A program made the translations under genes and the position numbers. DNA of 50,980 nucleotides, from positions 1 to 50,980 of the forward strand of contig JAPLVG010000016.1 of assembly GCA_026397235.1 (NCBI GenBank), written 5' to 3'. The notes below the pieces were generated by a model, which ran no database searches, had not been told where the DNA came from, and was given only the letters and a program-made list of their open reading frames with translations. Each line of letters opens with the position of its first letter. The stretch's first letter is position 1. This document shows positions 1-9,618 of the stretch, piece after piece. Source of the stretch: Candidatus Berkelbacteria bacterium (GTDB lineage Bacteria; Patescibacteriota; UBA1384; XYA2-FULL-43-10; CAINNR01).

Positions 1-41
1 CCGAGACACACACCTCCAAGGTGTATGTAGGTTGAGTTTGT

Positions 42-105
42 CATTTTGAGTGAAGCGAAGAATCTAGATACAGATCCTTCATTTTATTCAGGATGACAAA
101 TAAAT
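42..105. repeat. Interspersed palindromic repeat (GTCATTTTGAGTGAAGCGAAGAATC...GATCCTTC...AGGATGACA)
   Basis: Inverted arms TTGTCAT...ATGACAAA; related TCATTGCGAG/CGCAATGACA copies near 6348, 19385, 26200 and 29990. Confidence 0.6.
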
Positions 106-123
106 ATCGAGGGGGTAATTCCT

Positions 124-351
124 TTGGATTATACTTGGGAATATGACGGATTTCCTTGGTTTGGTAAAAGGGTCGTTGTGATTCTGACGACACGGAAACT
201 GGATCCGGAGGAAATCATTCATTTTGCTTATCAGATCGGTGCGTTTTTGAGTGAAGACGATAATGAGGATGATCTTTTCTTCGTCAAAATGCCGGACGAA
301 TTTGATTCGGAAGCCTTGACTGAGGACGAGGTCTATAGCCTCTGGGAATAA
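124..351 (+). CDS. Small acidic hypothetical protein (75 aa), TTG start
   Basis: ORF followed by a strong GC hairpin (about 357-378); the antisense ORF 88-408 is less plausible. Confidence 0.5.
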   Translation: MDYTWEYDGFPWFGKRVVVILTTRKLDPEEIIHFAYQIGAFLSEDDNEDDLFFVKMPDEFDSEALTEDEVYSLWE

Positions 352-356
352 TCGGT

Positions 357-378
357 TGGGCGGCCGGAACGGCCGCCC
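357..378. terminator. GC-rich hairpin GGGCGGCC-ggaac-GGCCGCCC
   Basis: Perfect inverted repeat just after the 124-351 ORF. Confidence 0.55.
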
Positions 379-433
379 ACATTTATCTCTTGATTTTTTG
401 AAAAGCATTTGTTACAATTGGTAAAGATCATCA

Positions 434-478
434 AGCGGAAGTTAGTACACGGATCTTTTACACGGACTGGCACGGATG
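434..478. repeat. ACACGGA-phased intergenic repeat (copy 1)
   Basis: CGGAAGTTAGTACACGGATCTTTTACACGGACTGGCACGGAT; similar to copies at 862 and 27981. Confidence 0.55.
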
Positions 479-554
479 ACTTCATTCGTACTTTAGTTAA
501 ATTAGCCCACAGGGTCACTTATCAGTAGATAATTTCGTAGGAGATAGTCTGAAA

Positions 555-860
555 ATGGCAGAGAAGAAAATTGAAAGTAAAATTTTGAAGAAAGTTACAG
601 CATCGCCTAAGTCCGGTGATCTTTTAGCAAAATATCAAACAAGTGCCAATGACACCGGCTCAACTGAGGTTCAAGTCATTGTCTTAACCAAAAAAATTGC
701 TGAGTTGACCAAGCATTTGAAAGAACACAAACATGATTACGACTCTCGTGTTGGACTTTTGAAAATGGTTGGAAAGCGCCGAAGACTTTTAAATTATTTC
801 AAGAAAACCAACCAAGAAGGTTACGGTAATTTGATTGTCGATTTAAAGTTGAGAAAGTAA
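555..860 (+). CDS. rpsO: 30S ribosomal protein S15
   Basis: TGSTEVQVIVLTKKIAELTKHLKEHKHDYDSRVGLLKMVGKRRRLLNYF is a typical S15 core. Confidence 0.97.
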   Translation: MAEKKIESKILKKVTASPKSGDLLAKYQTSANDTGSTEVQVIVLTKKIAELTKHLKEHKHDYDSRVGLLKMVGKRRRLLNYFKKTNQEGYGNLIVDLKLRK

Positions 861-861
861 A

Positions 862-910
862 CGGAAGTAAGCCCACAGATCGTTGACACAGATTTAGACA
901 CAGATAATAC
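862..910. repeat. ACACAGA-phased intergenic repeat (copy 2)
   Basis: CGGAAGTAAGCCCACAGATCGTTGACACAGATTTAGACACAGATAA. Confidence 0.65.
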
Positions 911-1036
911 ATTAAAAAATTAATAAGTAATACAAGAGAGATCGTCGAGATAAGAGGTGAGGATATCGTTTAAATTTTGAGCGATGCCCTTGTTTCTTAA
1001 AGAACTCATCTCTCGACCCTCTCAGAAGGGATTTTT

Positions 1037-3178
1037 ATGGTAGTTAAGAAGCTGGGACTCGTCGAGAAAACTTACTCGGTCGATTTTTGTGGCCGAGAAT
1101 TGAAGTTGGAAACCGGAAAATTAGCGTTGTTGGCCCAAGGATCAATTAAAGCCACTTGCGACGGTACGGTAGTTTTGGCAACTGCGGTTGTTTCTGATGA
1201 AACTAGAGAAGGCGTTGATTTTTTTCCGCTTTTGGTTGATTACGAGGAAAGATTGTATGCCGCTGGTAAAATTTCCGGTTCCCGTTTTATCAAACGTGAA
1301 GGCCGACCTTCGGACGCGGCGATTTTGGCCTGTCGGATGATTGATCGTCCGATTCGCCCACTATTTCCAAAGAATTTTAGAAACGATGTTCAAGTTATCA
1401 TCACAGTTTTGTCCTATGATGGCGAAAACGATCCGGATATCATGGGTATGATTGCCGCTTCTGCCGCACTTTCGCAAACAAAAGCGCCCTTTAATGGTCC
1501 GATCGGCGCAATCAAAATTGGTTTGGTTGATGGAAAGCTGGTAGCAAATCCAACAATCGATCAAATTGAGGCATCCGACTTAAATCTAACAATTGCTGCA
1601 ACCAAAGACAAAGTTATGATGATTGAGGCTGAAGCATCTGAAGTGCCGGAGGAAAAAATTATCGAGGCAATCGAGCTGGCCAAGAAATCAATTCTGCCAC
1701 TGATTGAAATTCAAGAAAAAATCAAAGCAGATCACGCAGAAGAGGAGTCTGGTGTTGAGCTGGTTGACGATCAGGCAATTCACGGTGAGGTTTCAAAAAT
1801 TGTTGGTGATAAACTGCGTGATGCGGTTCGCGAGCTAGATAAAATGAAGCGCGAGGAAAATCTTAAGGGTTTTGAGGAAGAAGTGTTAAAAACTCTTGAG
1901 GGAAATTACAAGCAAGTTGAATTGAAAAATGCTTTCACTAAGTTAGTCGAGAAGGAAATCCGTTCTGCAATTCTTGATGACGAACACAGACCCGATGGTC
2001 GAGGTATTGAAGAAGTTCGGCCAATCGACATTGAAATTGGTGTTCTTCCGCGCGTTCATGGTTCCGGCTTATTCACTCGCGGCCAAACTCAAGCGCTAAC
2101 AGTTGCAACACTGGCTTCTCCGGGAATGGAACAGTTTATCGACACAATGGAGCTAGAAACCACTAAACGATTTATGCATCATTACAACTTCCCGCCATTT
2201 TCGACCGGCGAGGTTTCACCAATGCGCGGTGTTTCCCGTCGAGCAGTTGGTCACGGATATTTGGCAGAAAAAGCCTTGCTGCGAATGATTCCATCAACTG
2301 AAGAGTTCCCATATACTATCAGACTGGTGACTGAAATTTTAGCATCCAACGGCTCATCTTCAATGGCGGCAACTTGCGGCGCAACTTTGGCGCTAATGGA
2401 TGCCGGCGTGCCAATTAAAAAAGCGGTGGCCGGAATTGCCATGGGCCTGGTTACTGACAAAAAAGATGACAAGAAATTCAAAGTTCTTACTGATCTTCAG
2501 GGATTGGAAGACTTTGCTGGGGACATGGACTTTAAAATCGCAGGAACTCGCGACGGAATTACGGCAATTCAAATGGACACCAAAATTGCTGGTTTGAATG
2601 ACGCAATTATCGAGCAGACTTTCAAACAGGCTAAAGTTGGCCGAATGGAAATTTTGGATGCTATGGAAGAAATTATCTCTAAGCCAAATGAACTTTCACC
2701 ACTTGCTCCAGTTATCAAAGCCATTCATATCAGTCCAGAGAAAATTGGTGAACTTATCGGGCCGGGTGGTAAGAATATTCGCAAAATCATTGAGGATTGT
2801 GGTGGCAAAGAGGTGACATCAATCGACATTGAAGATGACGGCACAGTCATGATTGGTTCAACCGACTCAGAAATGGGCAAAAAAGCCATATCAATAGTCG
2901 AATCAATGACTCGTGAAATCGAAATCGGTGAAATTATCGAAGGCAAAGTTATCGAAATCAAGCGAGATAGAATGACTGGCAAACAGGTTGGCGCTATTAT
3001 CGAAATTACTCCGCGCCAAGACGGCATGGTCCATATTTCGCAGATTGCCAATGAGCGCGTTGAAGACATTGAAAAATACATGAAACCTGGCGATGTTGTT
3101 AAAGCCAAGGTTGTCGATGTCGACAGAGAAAAAGGTCGCGTTGCACTCTCGACCAAAGATTTCTTGCCGAAATCATAA
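1037..3178 (+). CDS. pnp: Polyribonucleotide nucleotidyltransferase (PNPase)
   Basis: Two RNase PH-like domains plus C-terminal KH (IGPGGKNIRKI) and S1 domains. Confidence 0.97.
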   Translation: MVVKKLGLVEKTYSVDFCGRELKLETGKLALLAQGSIKATCDGTVVLATAVVSDETREGVDFFPLLVDYEERLYAAGKISGSRFIKREGRPSDAAILACRMIDRPIRPLFPKNFRNDVQVIITVLSYDGENDPDIMGMIAASAALSQTKAPFNGPIGAIKIGLVDGKLVANPTIDQIEASDLNLTIAATKDKVMMIEAEASEVPEEKIIEAIELAKKSILPLIEIQEKIKADHAEEESGVELVDDQAIHGEVSKIVGDKLRDAVRELDKMKREENLKGFEEEVLKTLEGNYKQVELKNAFTKLVEKEIRSAILDDEHRPDGRGIEEVRPIDIEIGVLPRVHGSGLFTRGQTQALTVATLASPGMEQFIDTMELETTKRFMHHYNFPPFSTGEVSPMRGVSRRAVGHGYLAEKALLRMIPSTEEFPYTIRLVTEILASNGSSSMAATCGATLALMDAGVPIKKAVAGIAMGLVTDKKDDKKFKVLTDLQGLEDFAGDMDFKIAGTRDGITAIQMDTKIAGLNDAIIEQTFKQAKVGRMEILDAMEEIISKPNELSPLAPVIKAIHISPEKIGELIGPGGKNIRKIIEDCGGKEVTSIDIEDDGTVMIGSTDSEMGKKAISIVESMTREIEIGEIIEGKVIEIKRDRMTGKQVGAIIEITPRQDGMVHISQIANERVEDIEKYMKPGDVVKAKVVDVDREKGRVALSTKDFLPKS

Positions 3179-3182
3179 TATT

Positions 3183-3228
3183 GAAGAAACCACACAGATA
3201 ATTACACAGAATAAGCATAGAAAAAACC
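3183..3228. repeat. ACACAGA-phased intergenic repeat (copy 3)
   Basis: GAAGAAACCACACAGATAATTACACAGAATAAGCATAGAAAAAA. Confidence 0.6.
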
Positions 3229-3353
3229 GTTGGCGATAATATCAAAGGTGGTTTTTTGAATAAGCAAAGCTTTTAACGCCTTGTGTCCGCTTCGCGGAAC
3301 TATTGGATCTTGTTATAAAAAAATCGGCGAAGATACGTCCGCCGAACAGCTGT

Positions 3354-3572
3354 TTACCATATGTGCCACATCATCCTCTCGAAGAAGCTCGGCGTATGGC
3401 CGAAGAACGTGCAGCAGATGGCATATGCAGCCAGTATTGCCGCGGAAACGCCGATGGCAATCAGGACAATATTCCTTTTCGCCCGAGATTCACGTTCTTG
3501 CTGCGCTTGGCTGTGTGCCGCGCATGGCATATAACCACATCCCTCACATGTATTTTTCCGAGTTTGCGCCAT
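3354..3572 (-). CDS. Small putative membrane protein with Cys motif (MAQTRKNTCEGCGYMPCAAH...)
   Basis: C-terminal hydrophobic helix (NIVLIAIGVSAAILAAYAICC); internal Met start preferred. Confidence 0.35.
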   Translation of the reverse strand: MAQTRKNTCEGCGYMPCAAHSQAQQERESRAKRNIVLIAIGVSAAILAAYAICCTFFGHTPSFFERMMWHIW

Positions 3573-3588
3573 CATTCTAGCAAAAGGC

Positions 3589-3617
3589 TTGACAAATGTA
3601 AATATGTATGCTAAACT
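3589..3617 (+). promoter_or_regulatory. Sigma70-type promoter TTGACA-17-TAAACT
   Basis: Near-consensus -35/-10 with 17-nt spacer upstream of the UDG gene. Confidence 0.55.
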
Positions 3618-3689
3618 TGAGTAAGAATCGTTAGGTTTGATCTCTTTACTTTCCATCTAAGGCAACCAGAGCTATTATTTTTTGCTTCC

Positions 3690-4340
3690 ATGGACCTAGA
3701 AAAAACAAAAGAACAACTCATTAATGTTGAGAAAGAGATTGCTAGCTGCCAACTTTGTCCTCTTTATAAGACAAGACGAAATATCGTCCCTGGTGAAGGA
3801 AATCCTCATGCCGAAATTATGTTTATAGGCGAGGCTCCAGGCGCAAGAGAAGATGAATGCGGCCGGCCGTTTTGCGGCCCAGCAGGCAAATTTCTCGACG
3901 TTCTACTCGATTCTATCGGTTTGCAACGCGCGGATGTTTATATCGCTAACACTTTGAAATGCCGTCCACCTGCAAATCGCGATCCATTACCGGAAGAGAA
4001 ATCGGCTTGCCGAAAGTACTTAGAAGAGCAAATTGCTATTATTAACCCGAAAATTGTGGTTACTCTAGGTCGGCACAGTACTGAAACTTATCTTCCTGAT
4101 CTCGGTGGTATTACAAAGTTGCGAGCGAAATTATATCACCGCCCACTGGGTCACCTTACGGAAGAAGCAAATGGAATCTTTTATTTTCCGCTTTATCACC
4201 CGGCAGCAGCTCTGCATAATGGTGCGATGCGTCAAACATTGTTAGACGATTTTGCCAAGTTGCCGGCAGCGATCAAAAAAGTTAAAGCTGAAATCGAAAA
4301 GAATAAGCGAAATTCTATCAAACAAGAAAAATTATTTTAA
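3690..4340 (+). CDS. Uracil-DNA glycosylase, family 4 (Fe-S type)
   Basis: CQLCPLYKTRRNIVPGEGNPHAEIMFIGEAPGAREDECGRPFCGPAGKFLD motif. Confidence 0.93.
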   Translation: MDLEKTKEQLINVEKEIASCQLCPLYKTRRNIVPGEGNPHAEIMFIGEAPGAREDECGRPFCGPAGKFLDVLLDSIGLQRADVYIANTLKCRPPANRDPLPEEKSACRKYLEEQIAIINPKIVVTLGRHSTETYLPDLGGITKLRAKLYHRPLGHLTEEANGIFYFPLYHPAAALHNGAMRQTLLDDFAKLPAAIKKVKAEIEKNKRNSIKQEKLF

Positions 4341-4351
4341 TAATAAAAGGT

Positions 4352-4436
4352 AGTGTATAACCACAAATCTACACCACAAATAATCACAGATGGATTCAAT
4401 TTGTGAAAATTTGTGACAAAAATCTGTGGCTAGCCA
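4352..4436. repeat. Palindromic CACAAAT/ATTTGTG intergenic repeat (diverged ACACAGA family)
   Basis: ACCACAAATCTACACCACAAATAATCACAGAT...AATTTGTGACAAAAATCTGTGGCTA. Confidence 0.5.
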
Positions 4437-4461
4437 CTACAATTGTTCTAAAAAGGAGAAA

Positions 4462-6270
4462 ATGATCACATCACAACGCACGCAGCGTCCACCACGTGGA
4501 CCGAAAAAGACTGACCTGTCCAAAACGTTTGGCAATTTAACGCCAAATGCCGGGGCAACAACGCAGCCACTACCAGGAACAACCGGAACTGGTTTCAAAA
4601 AACCGGCACTTCGAATTATCCCAATGGGTGGTTTGGAAGAGGTTGGTAAAAATATGACCGCCATCGAATATGGCAACGACATCATGATTATTGATGCCGG
4701 TTTGATGTTCCCAAATGAAGATATGCCGGGAATCGACTATGTTATTCCTGATGTTTCTTATTTGGCTGATAACAAGAGTAAAATTCGTGGTTTAGTCATC
4801 ACCCACGGGCATTTGGACCACACAGGTGCCATTCCTTATTTATATGAAAAACTAGGGAGCCCGATGATTTATTCGGCGCCAATGACAGTTGGACTAATTA
4901 AAAAACGGCTTGAAGAGTTTAGTATGGAGAATAAGGTCAAAATTTCAACCATTATTCCTGGCGAAGAGACTTTGCAACTTGGCTGTTTCCGAATCGAAAC
5001 TTTCCGCTTAAATCATAATATCCCTGATAGTTTTGGTCTTTCGATCACGACTCCGGAAGGAATTTTGGTTTACGCCACCGACTGGAAATTTGACCATACG
5101 CCGGCTGATGGCCGACCGACTGATTTCTCAAAGTTAGCACAACTTGGCGGGCAGGGCGTTTTAGCCTTATTTTCCGACTCAACGAACGCTGAAAAGCCTG
5201 GCCACACGACGTCGGAAAAAGAGATTGAGGATTCACTTTTTAAACTAGTGGAAAATGCTCGCGGCCGGGTGATTATGGCAACATTTTCTTCACTTATTTC
5301 CCGTATTCAACAAATTCTAAATGTTTCAAAAAGACTCAACCGCAAAGTAGCTTTTTCTGGCCGCTCGATGCTAGCTAACGTTGACGTTGCAGCTTCGATA
5401 GAAGCCTTGAAAATTCCACAAGACACTATGATTGATGTTGCTGACATTGGTAAATATCCTGACAATCGGGTTACTGTCGTTTGTACCGGTTCACAGGGTG
5501 AGGAGCGCTCAGCTCTGACCCGAATTGCCGCCGGCGAACATCGACAAATTAAAATTCAAAAAGGCGACACCGTTATTTTGTCATCATCTCCAATTCCGGG
5601 AAATGAACGCTCGGTTTCTGAAGTTATGGATAATTTGTATCGCGAGGGTGCAAGAGTCATCTACCAAAAAATGTTTGACGTTCACACCTCCGGTCACGCC
5701 TATCAGGAAGATTTAAAATTGATGATCGGTTTAATTAAACCAAAATTTTTCATCCCAATTCACGGTGAGCGCCATAAATTAATGGTTCACGCCGGTTTGG
5801 CTCAGGATGTTGGAATTTCGGAAGCTAACATTTTGGTATCCGACAATGGACAGATTATCGAATTTGAGGGCGGAAGGGGCTCAGTTACCAACAAACGAAT
5901 TCCGGCCTCATATGTTATGGTTGATGGACTCGGAGTTGGAGACGTTGGCAACATTGTCCTTCGCGACCGAAAAGCCATGGCTGAGGATGGAATCTTTGTT
6001 GTCATTGTTACTGTTAATCATGAAACTGGCCAAATTGTCACTTCGCCTGATATTATTTCTCGCGGTTTCATTTATATGCGGGAAAATGAAGACTTGGTTC
6101 ACAAAGCCAGGGCGGAAATTAAACGACTCTTTGCCAAACATGCCACAGTTCCGAAAGGTCGCAGTGATTGGGGATTAATCAAAACCAAAATCCGCGAAGA
6201 GCTCGGTGACTTTCTCTATAAGGAGACTGAAAGACGTCCTATGGTCATCCCTGTCGTGATAGAAGTATGA
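4462..6270 (+). CDS. rnj: Ribonuclease J (metallo-beta-lactamase RNase)
   Basis: VITHGHLDHTGAIPYL HxHxDH motif; AAGGAG SD upstream of ATG 4462. Confidence 0.95.
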   Translation: MITSQRTQRPPRGPKKTDLSKTFGNLTPNAGATTQPLPGTTGTGFKKPALRIIPMGGLEEVGKNMTAIEYGNDIMIIDAGLMFPNEDMPGIDYVIPDVSYLADNKSKIRGLVITHGHLDHTGAIPYLYEKLGSPMIYSAPMTVGLIKKRLEEFSMENKVKISTIIPGEETLQLGCFRIETFRLNHNIPDSFGLSITTPEGILVYATDWKFDHTPADGRPTDFSKLAQLGGQGVLALFSDSTNAEKPGHTTSEKEIEDSLFKLVENARGRVIMATFSSLISRIQQILNVSKRLNRKVAFSGRSMLANVDVAASIEALKIPQDTMIDVADIGKYPDNRVTVVCTGSQGEERSALTRIAAGEHRQIKIQKGDTVILSSSPIPGNERSVSEVMDNLYREGARVIYQKMFDVHTSGHAYQEDLKLMIGLIKPKFFIPIHGERHKLMVHAGLAQDVGISEANILVSDNGQIIEFEGGRGSVTNKRIPASYVMVDGLGVGDVGNIVLRDRKAMAEDGIFVVIVTVNHETGQIVTSPDIISRGFIYMRENEDLVHKARAEIKRLFAKHATVPKGRSDWGLIKTKIREELGDFLYKETERRPMVIPVVIEV

Positions 6271-6311
6271 GGCGGCCAATGGCCTGCCCCGCGTAGCTTT
6301 AGCGAAGTGGG

Positions 6312-6338
6312 GTTATTCCGGTAGTAATTGAGGTCTAA
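6312..6338 (+). pseudogene. Second diverged copy of RNase J C-terminal coding tail (VIPVVIEV-stop)
   Basis: GTT ATT CCG GTA GTA ATT GAG GTC TAA encodes the same 8 residues + stop as 6244-6270 but differs in every codon. Confidence 0.75.
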
Positions 6339-6347
6339 TTTTATTGT

Positions 6348-6427
6348 CATTGCGAGCCATTGAGTGGAGCGAAAGGCGCGGCAATCTCTAATGAAAAGAT
6401 TGCTTCACTATCGTTCGCAATGACAAA
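6348..6427. repeat. TCATTGCGAG...CGCAATGACA interspersed palindromic repeat
   Basis: TTGTCATTGCGA ... GGCAATCT ... AGATTGC ... TCGCAATGACAAAA inverted arms. Confidence 0.6.
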
Positions 6428-6447
6428 ACCAAAAAACCATAAAAAAG

Positions 6448-6475
6448 AGCGGTCGGGGCATGTTGCCCGGCCGCT
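6448..6475. terminator. Bidirectional hairpin terminator AGCGGTCGGG...CCCGGCCGCT
   Basis: Inverted repeat flanked by A-run and T-run. Confidence 0.65.
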
Positions 6476-6494
6476 TTTGTGTCCGCGGGGCCAG

Positions 6495-7112
6495 CTATGT
6501 TTCACTGACCCATATCTTGGTCTCTGTCCCCTCCTGATCGGTGGGCGTCCACACCGCGCCATCCATTGTAAGGCGGACAGGATTCCACTGGGGGTTTTTG
6601 TCCGTCTTCTGCATGACGATGGTGATCTGCCTAATGTCGTTGGCTTGACGCTTTGGATGGCAGACGAAAGTGACGAGCTTGTTATGCTGGTCGGTGATGT
6701 CTGGGGTTGTGCTGACCCATTCGTGATCAGCAGGGAGAAGCTGGTGCAGGCGTAGGAAATCCATTATCCATGTCTGGGCCGAAGCTTCCAGGTCGAGTGG
6801 AAGCAGCTTCCCAAAATGTTTGAGGCAGCCCGGCTCGATGCCCGGCGAGAGAATTGGATGACAGGGCCTGTGAAGACTCTCTCGGCGGATAGTCCCGATG
6901 GAGACTCCGCGTGGATAGCCGGGTAACATCGAAATCACGAAGTCGTCCGGAAGACACATGAAGCGGTGAATGGCGTTCTGGAGTGGTTCGAGTTCTGCCT
7001 TGTAGATGATCCAGAATTCCCCCTGGCGGTCAAGAATTGGGTCTCCTTGCCGGAGAGCGCAGCCATCTTCAGAAGCGACGTAACGGCCGGGCGGGTACAA
7101 TTTCCTCGACAT
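6495..7112 (-). CDS. Orphan hypothetical protein, relatively GC-rich
   Basis: Start at MSRKLYPPGRY preceded by GAGGAGG SD; downstream terminator. Confidence 0.6.
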   Translation of the reverse strand: MSRKLYPPGRYVASEDGCALRQGDPILDRQGEFWIIYKAELEPLQNAIHRFMCLPDDFVISMLPGYPRGVSIGTIRRESLHRPCHPILSPGIEPGCLKHFGKLLPLDLEASAQTWIMDFLRLHQLLPADHEWVSTTPDITDQHNKLVTFVCHPKRQANDIRQITIVMQKTDKNPQWNPVRLTMDGAVWTPTDQEGTETKIWVSET

Positions 7113-7276
7113 TTCAGGTTCCTCCTCAGGATTGCAACTGTTCGGGCTGTTCGGCACCCTATAGCTGATGATTCAGCAAATTAGATTTTAACAAATATCT
7201 TGCTTCTTGTCGAGATTATTTTGTGTTACAATAGTATCAAACTCAATAGGAGCCTAATTTCTCTGTTGGAGGGATC

Positions 7277-9493
7277 GTGGGAAGAAAACGAAAATATCCA
7301 AAACATAAACAAAAATCTCCACTATGGTGGCAGAAGGAAGATGAGTGGGGTAATTTTGTATTTGATTGGACACTAGGTCTTGGGCCCGATACTTGGCGGG
7401 AGATTTTTGCTGTTGGTTTAATGATTTTTGCCATTATTTCATTTATGGGAATCTTCGGCGCTGCTGGCGGGATGGGTGAGAAATTAAAAATTCTCGATTA
7501 CAAACTTTTTGGTACAATGGTCGGTTATTTGGTTCCGATCGCGCTCTTCTGGTTGGGTGCTATTATTCTCTTTCCGCCAAAAGGTGGGGTTAAGTTAGCC
7601 CGTTTTGTCGGAATCGTATTATTTTTTATCTTTTTTCCAGCACTGATTCATCTCTTTATCCCGGCAGCTGATGCCAAAACAGCCGCGCTAAATGGAGAAG
7701 GCGGAGGACTTTTTGGTTTTATGGTTTCTAAACCGCTCCGAGGATCATTGGGAATATTTCCGGCATTTATTGTTTTAATTGCCGTCGCCTTGGTCTCGGT
7801 TATGATTACCTTCAATTTATCCTTATCAAAAATCTTCGGACTTAAAACTGATGGCCGTCGTGATGACGAAGAAGCAGCGGTTCCAAGTGGTGTCAAAGTT
7901 CACCGCCAGGGACAAGAAGAAGAACTTAATCCAAAGCAACCGGGTTTTGCTGAGCGATTTCGTCGGTTTTTATCCCGCCGACCGAAAATTGAAGAAGTAC
8001 CGCGGGCTCCGGTAATCGAATCTGCTCCAAGGTCAGCAGTTAAGACCAATGCAGGCAGGGTTTGGGAGTTTCCAACTTACGACATCCTGCTTGAGTCAAA
8101 CGATGTGGCAAAATCTGGTGACATCGGAAAAAATGTTGAGACGATCAAGAAATGTTTTCAGAGTTTCGGTATTGAGGTCAAAATGCAGGATGTTAATGTC
8201 GGGCCGACAGTTACTCAATATACTTTACGGCCGAACGAGGGTGTTAAATTAAATCAAATTACTACTCGTGGCACTGATATTGCTCTAGCTCTGGCGGCAA
8301 AAAGTTTGCGTGTTGAGGCGCCGATTCCGGGTAAATCGGCTGTTGGTATTGAAGTACCGAATCTTGTTGCGGCAAAAGTTACACTGAAAGAAGTTATGGC
8401 ATCGCCACAATTTAAAGCTGAAAAAAGTAAGTTGGCAATCGCACTCGGTCGTGACGTTGCTGGCGCTCCGGTTGCTATCGACTTGGAAAAAATGCCGCAC
8501 TTGATGATCGCCGGCGCCACCGGTTCCGGTAAATCTATCTGCATTAATTCAATTATCACAAATTTTCTTTTTCACAATTCGCCCGAAGATCTAAAAATAA
8601 TTCTCATCGATCCGAAGCGGGTAGAATTGACTAATTATAATGGTATCCCTCATCTATATACGCCGGTGGTGACCGAGGTTGATAAAACTGTTTCGGCCTT
8701 AAAGTGGACAGTTTATGAAATGGAACGCAGGTATAAAATCTTTTCTGAGCAAGGGAAGCGGAATGTTGTTGCCTATAATGAATCACCCGGACCGGATGGG
8801 AAACTGCCCTATATTGTCGTTGTTATTGATGAGTTGGCTGATTTAATGGCGGTTTATGCTAATGAAGTTGAGGCGTCCATTGTCCGTATCGCTCAAATGG
8901 CCCGGGCTACCGGTATCCATCTCATTGTTGCCACCCAGCGGCCTTCTGTTGACGTTCTTACCGGCTTAATTAAAGCTAACATCACTTCGCGAATTGCCTT
9001 TGCCACCGCATCGCAAATTGATTCGCGAACGATTCTTGACATGGCTGGCGCTGAGAAGCTTTTGGGAAATGGCGATATGTTATTTATCGGCAACGGTCTC
9101 GCCAAGCCGCGGCGTATTCAGGGCTGTTTTGTTTCAGATAAAGAAATAAATGAATTAGTCAATTTCTTGAAAAAACAGGGTGAGGCGGAATACGATGAAA
9201 ATATCGTTTCTTTCCGGCCGGCAAAAGCCATTGGCGGTCGCGATGCCGGTGGTTCCATTGACGATGATTTATATGAAGAAGCCATTGCCGTTGTGACAAA
9301 TTCCGGTCAGGCCTCTGCATCGCTCTTGCAGCGTCGGTTACGCGTTGGCTATGCTAGAGCCGCACGGTTATTGGATATTATGGAACAAGAAGGCGTTGTC
9401 GGTCCATCCAATGGTGCCAAGCCGCGGGATATTCTTATCAGCACGGACCAATCGGCGGGCAATAATGATAATCAATTTCCACAGGGTTATTAG
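7277..9493 (+). CDS. ftsK: FtsK/SpoIIIE DNA translocase, GTG start
   Basis: N-terminal TM helices, Walker A GATGSGKSICIN, C-terminal gamma-type winged helix. Confidence 0.95.
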   Translation: MGRKRKYPKHKQKSPLWWQKEDEWGNFVFDWTLGLGPDTWREIFAVGLMIFAIISFMGIFGAAGGMGEKLKILDYKLFGTMVGYLVPIALFWLGAIILFPPKGGVKLARFVGIVLFFIFFPALIHLFIPAADAKTAALNGEGGGLFGFMVSKPLRGSLGIFPAFIVLIAVALVSVMITFNLSLSKIFGLKTDGRRDDEEAAVPSGVKVHRQGQEEELNPKQPGFAERFRRFLSRRPKIEEVPRAPVIESAPRSAVKTNAGRVWEFPTYDILLESNDVAKSGDIGKNVETIKKCFQSFGIEVKMQDVNVGPTVTQYTLRPNEGVKLNQITTRGTDIALALAAKSLRVEAPIPGKSAVGIEVPNLVAAKVTLKEVMASPQFKAEKSKLAIALGRDVAGAPVAIDLEKMPHLMIAGATGSGKSICINSIITNFLFHNSPEDLKIILIDPKRVELTNYNGIPHLYTPVVTEVDKTVSALKWTVYEMERRYKIFSEQGKRNVVAYNESPGPDGKLPYIVVVIDELADLMAVYANEVEASIVRIAQMARATGIHLIVATQRPSVDVLTGLIKANITSRIAFATASQIDSRTILDMAGAEKLLGNGDMLFIGNGLAKPRRIQGCFVSDKEINELVNFLKKQGEAEYDENIVSFRPAKAIGGRDAGGSIDDDLYEEAIAVVTNSGQASASLLQRRLRVGYARAARLLDIMEQEGVVGPSNGAKPRDILISTDQSAGNNDNQFPQGY

Positions 9494-9502
9494 ACTCATC
9501 AA

Positions 9503-9590
9503 ATGGAAGAAACTACACAGACAATTACACAGAATAAACACGGAATTTTTTCAGTGTATCTTCTGTGTCAAAAATCTGTGTGGTCAACTC
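9503..9590. repeat. ACACAGA-phased palindromic repeat (full hairpin)
   Basis: GAAACTACACAGACAATTACACAGAATAAACACGG...CTTCTGTGTCAAAAATCTGTGTGGTC. Confidence 0.65.
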
Positions 9591-9618
9591 CAATATTAAA
9601 TTTTTAACTCTGTTAAAA

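Noticed and set aside
2725-3195. 156-aa minus-strand ORF
   Set aside because: Antisense to the KH/S1 region of pnp.
3281-3614. Two overlapping + strand ORFs of about 100 aa
   Set aside because: No SD, low-complexity shadow of the minus-strand small membrane ORF.
6360-6755. 131-aa + strand ORF
   Set aside because: Begins in an interspersed repeat, reads through a terminator and is antisense to the better-supported 6495-7112 gene.
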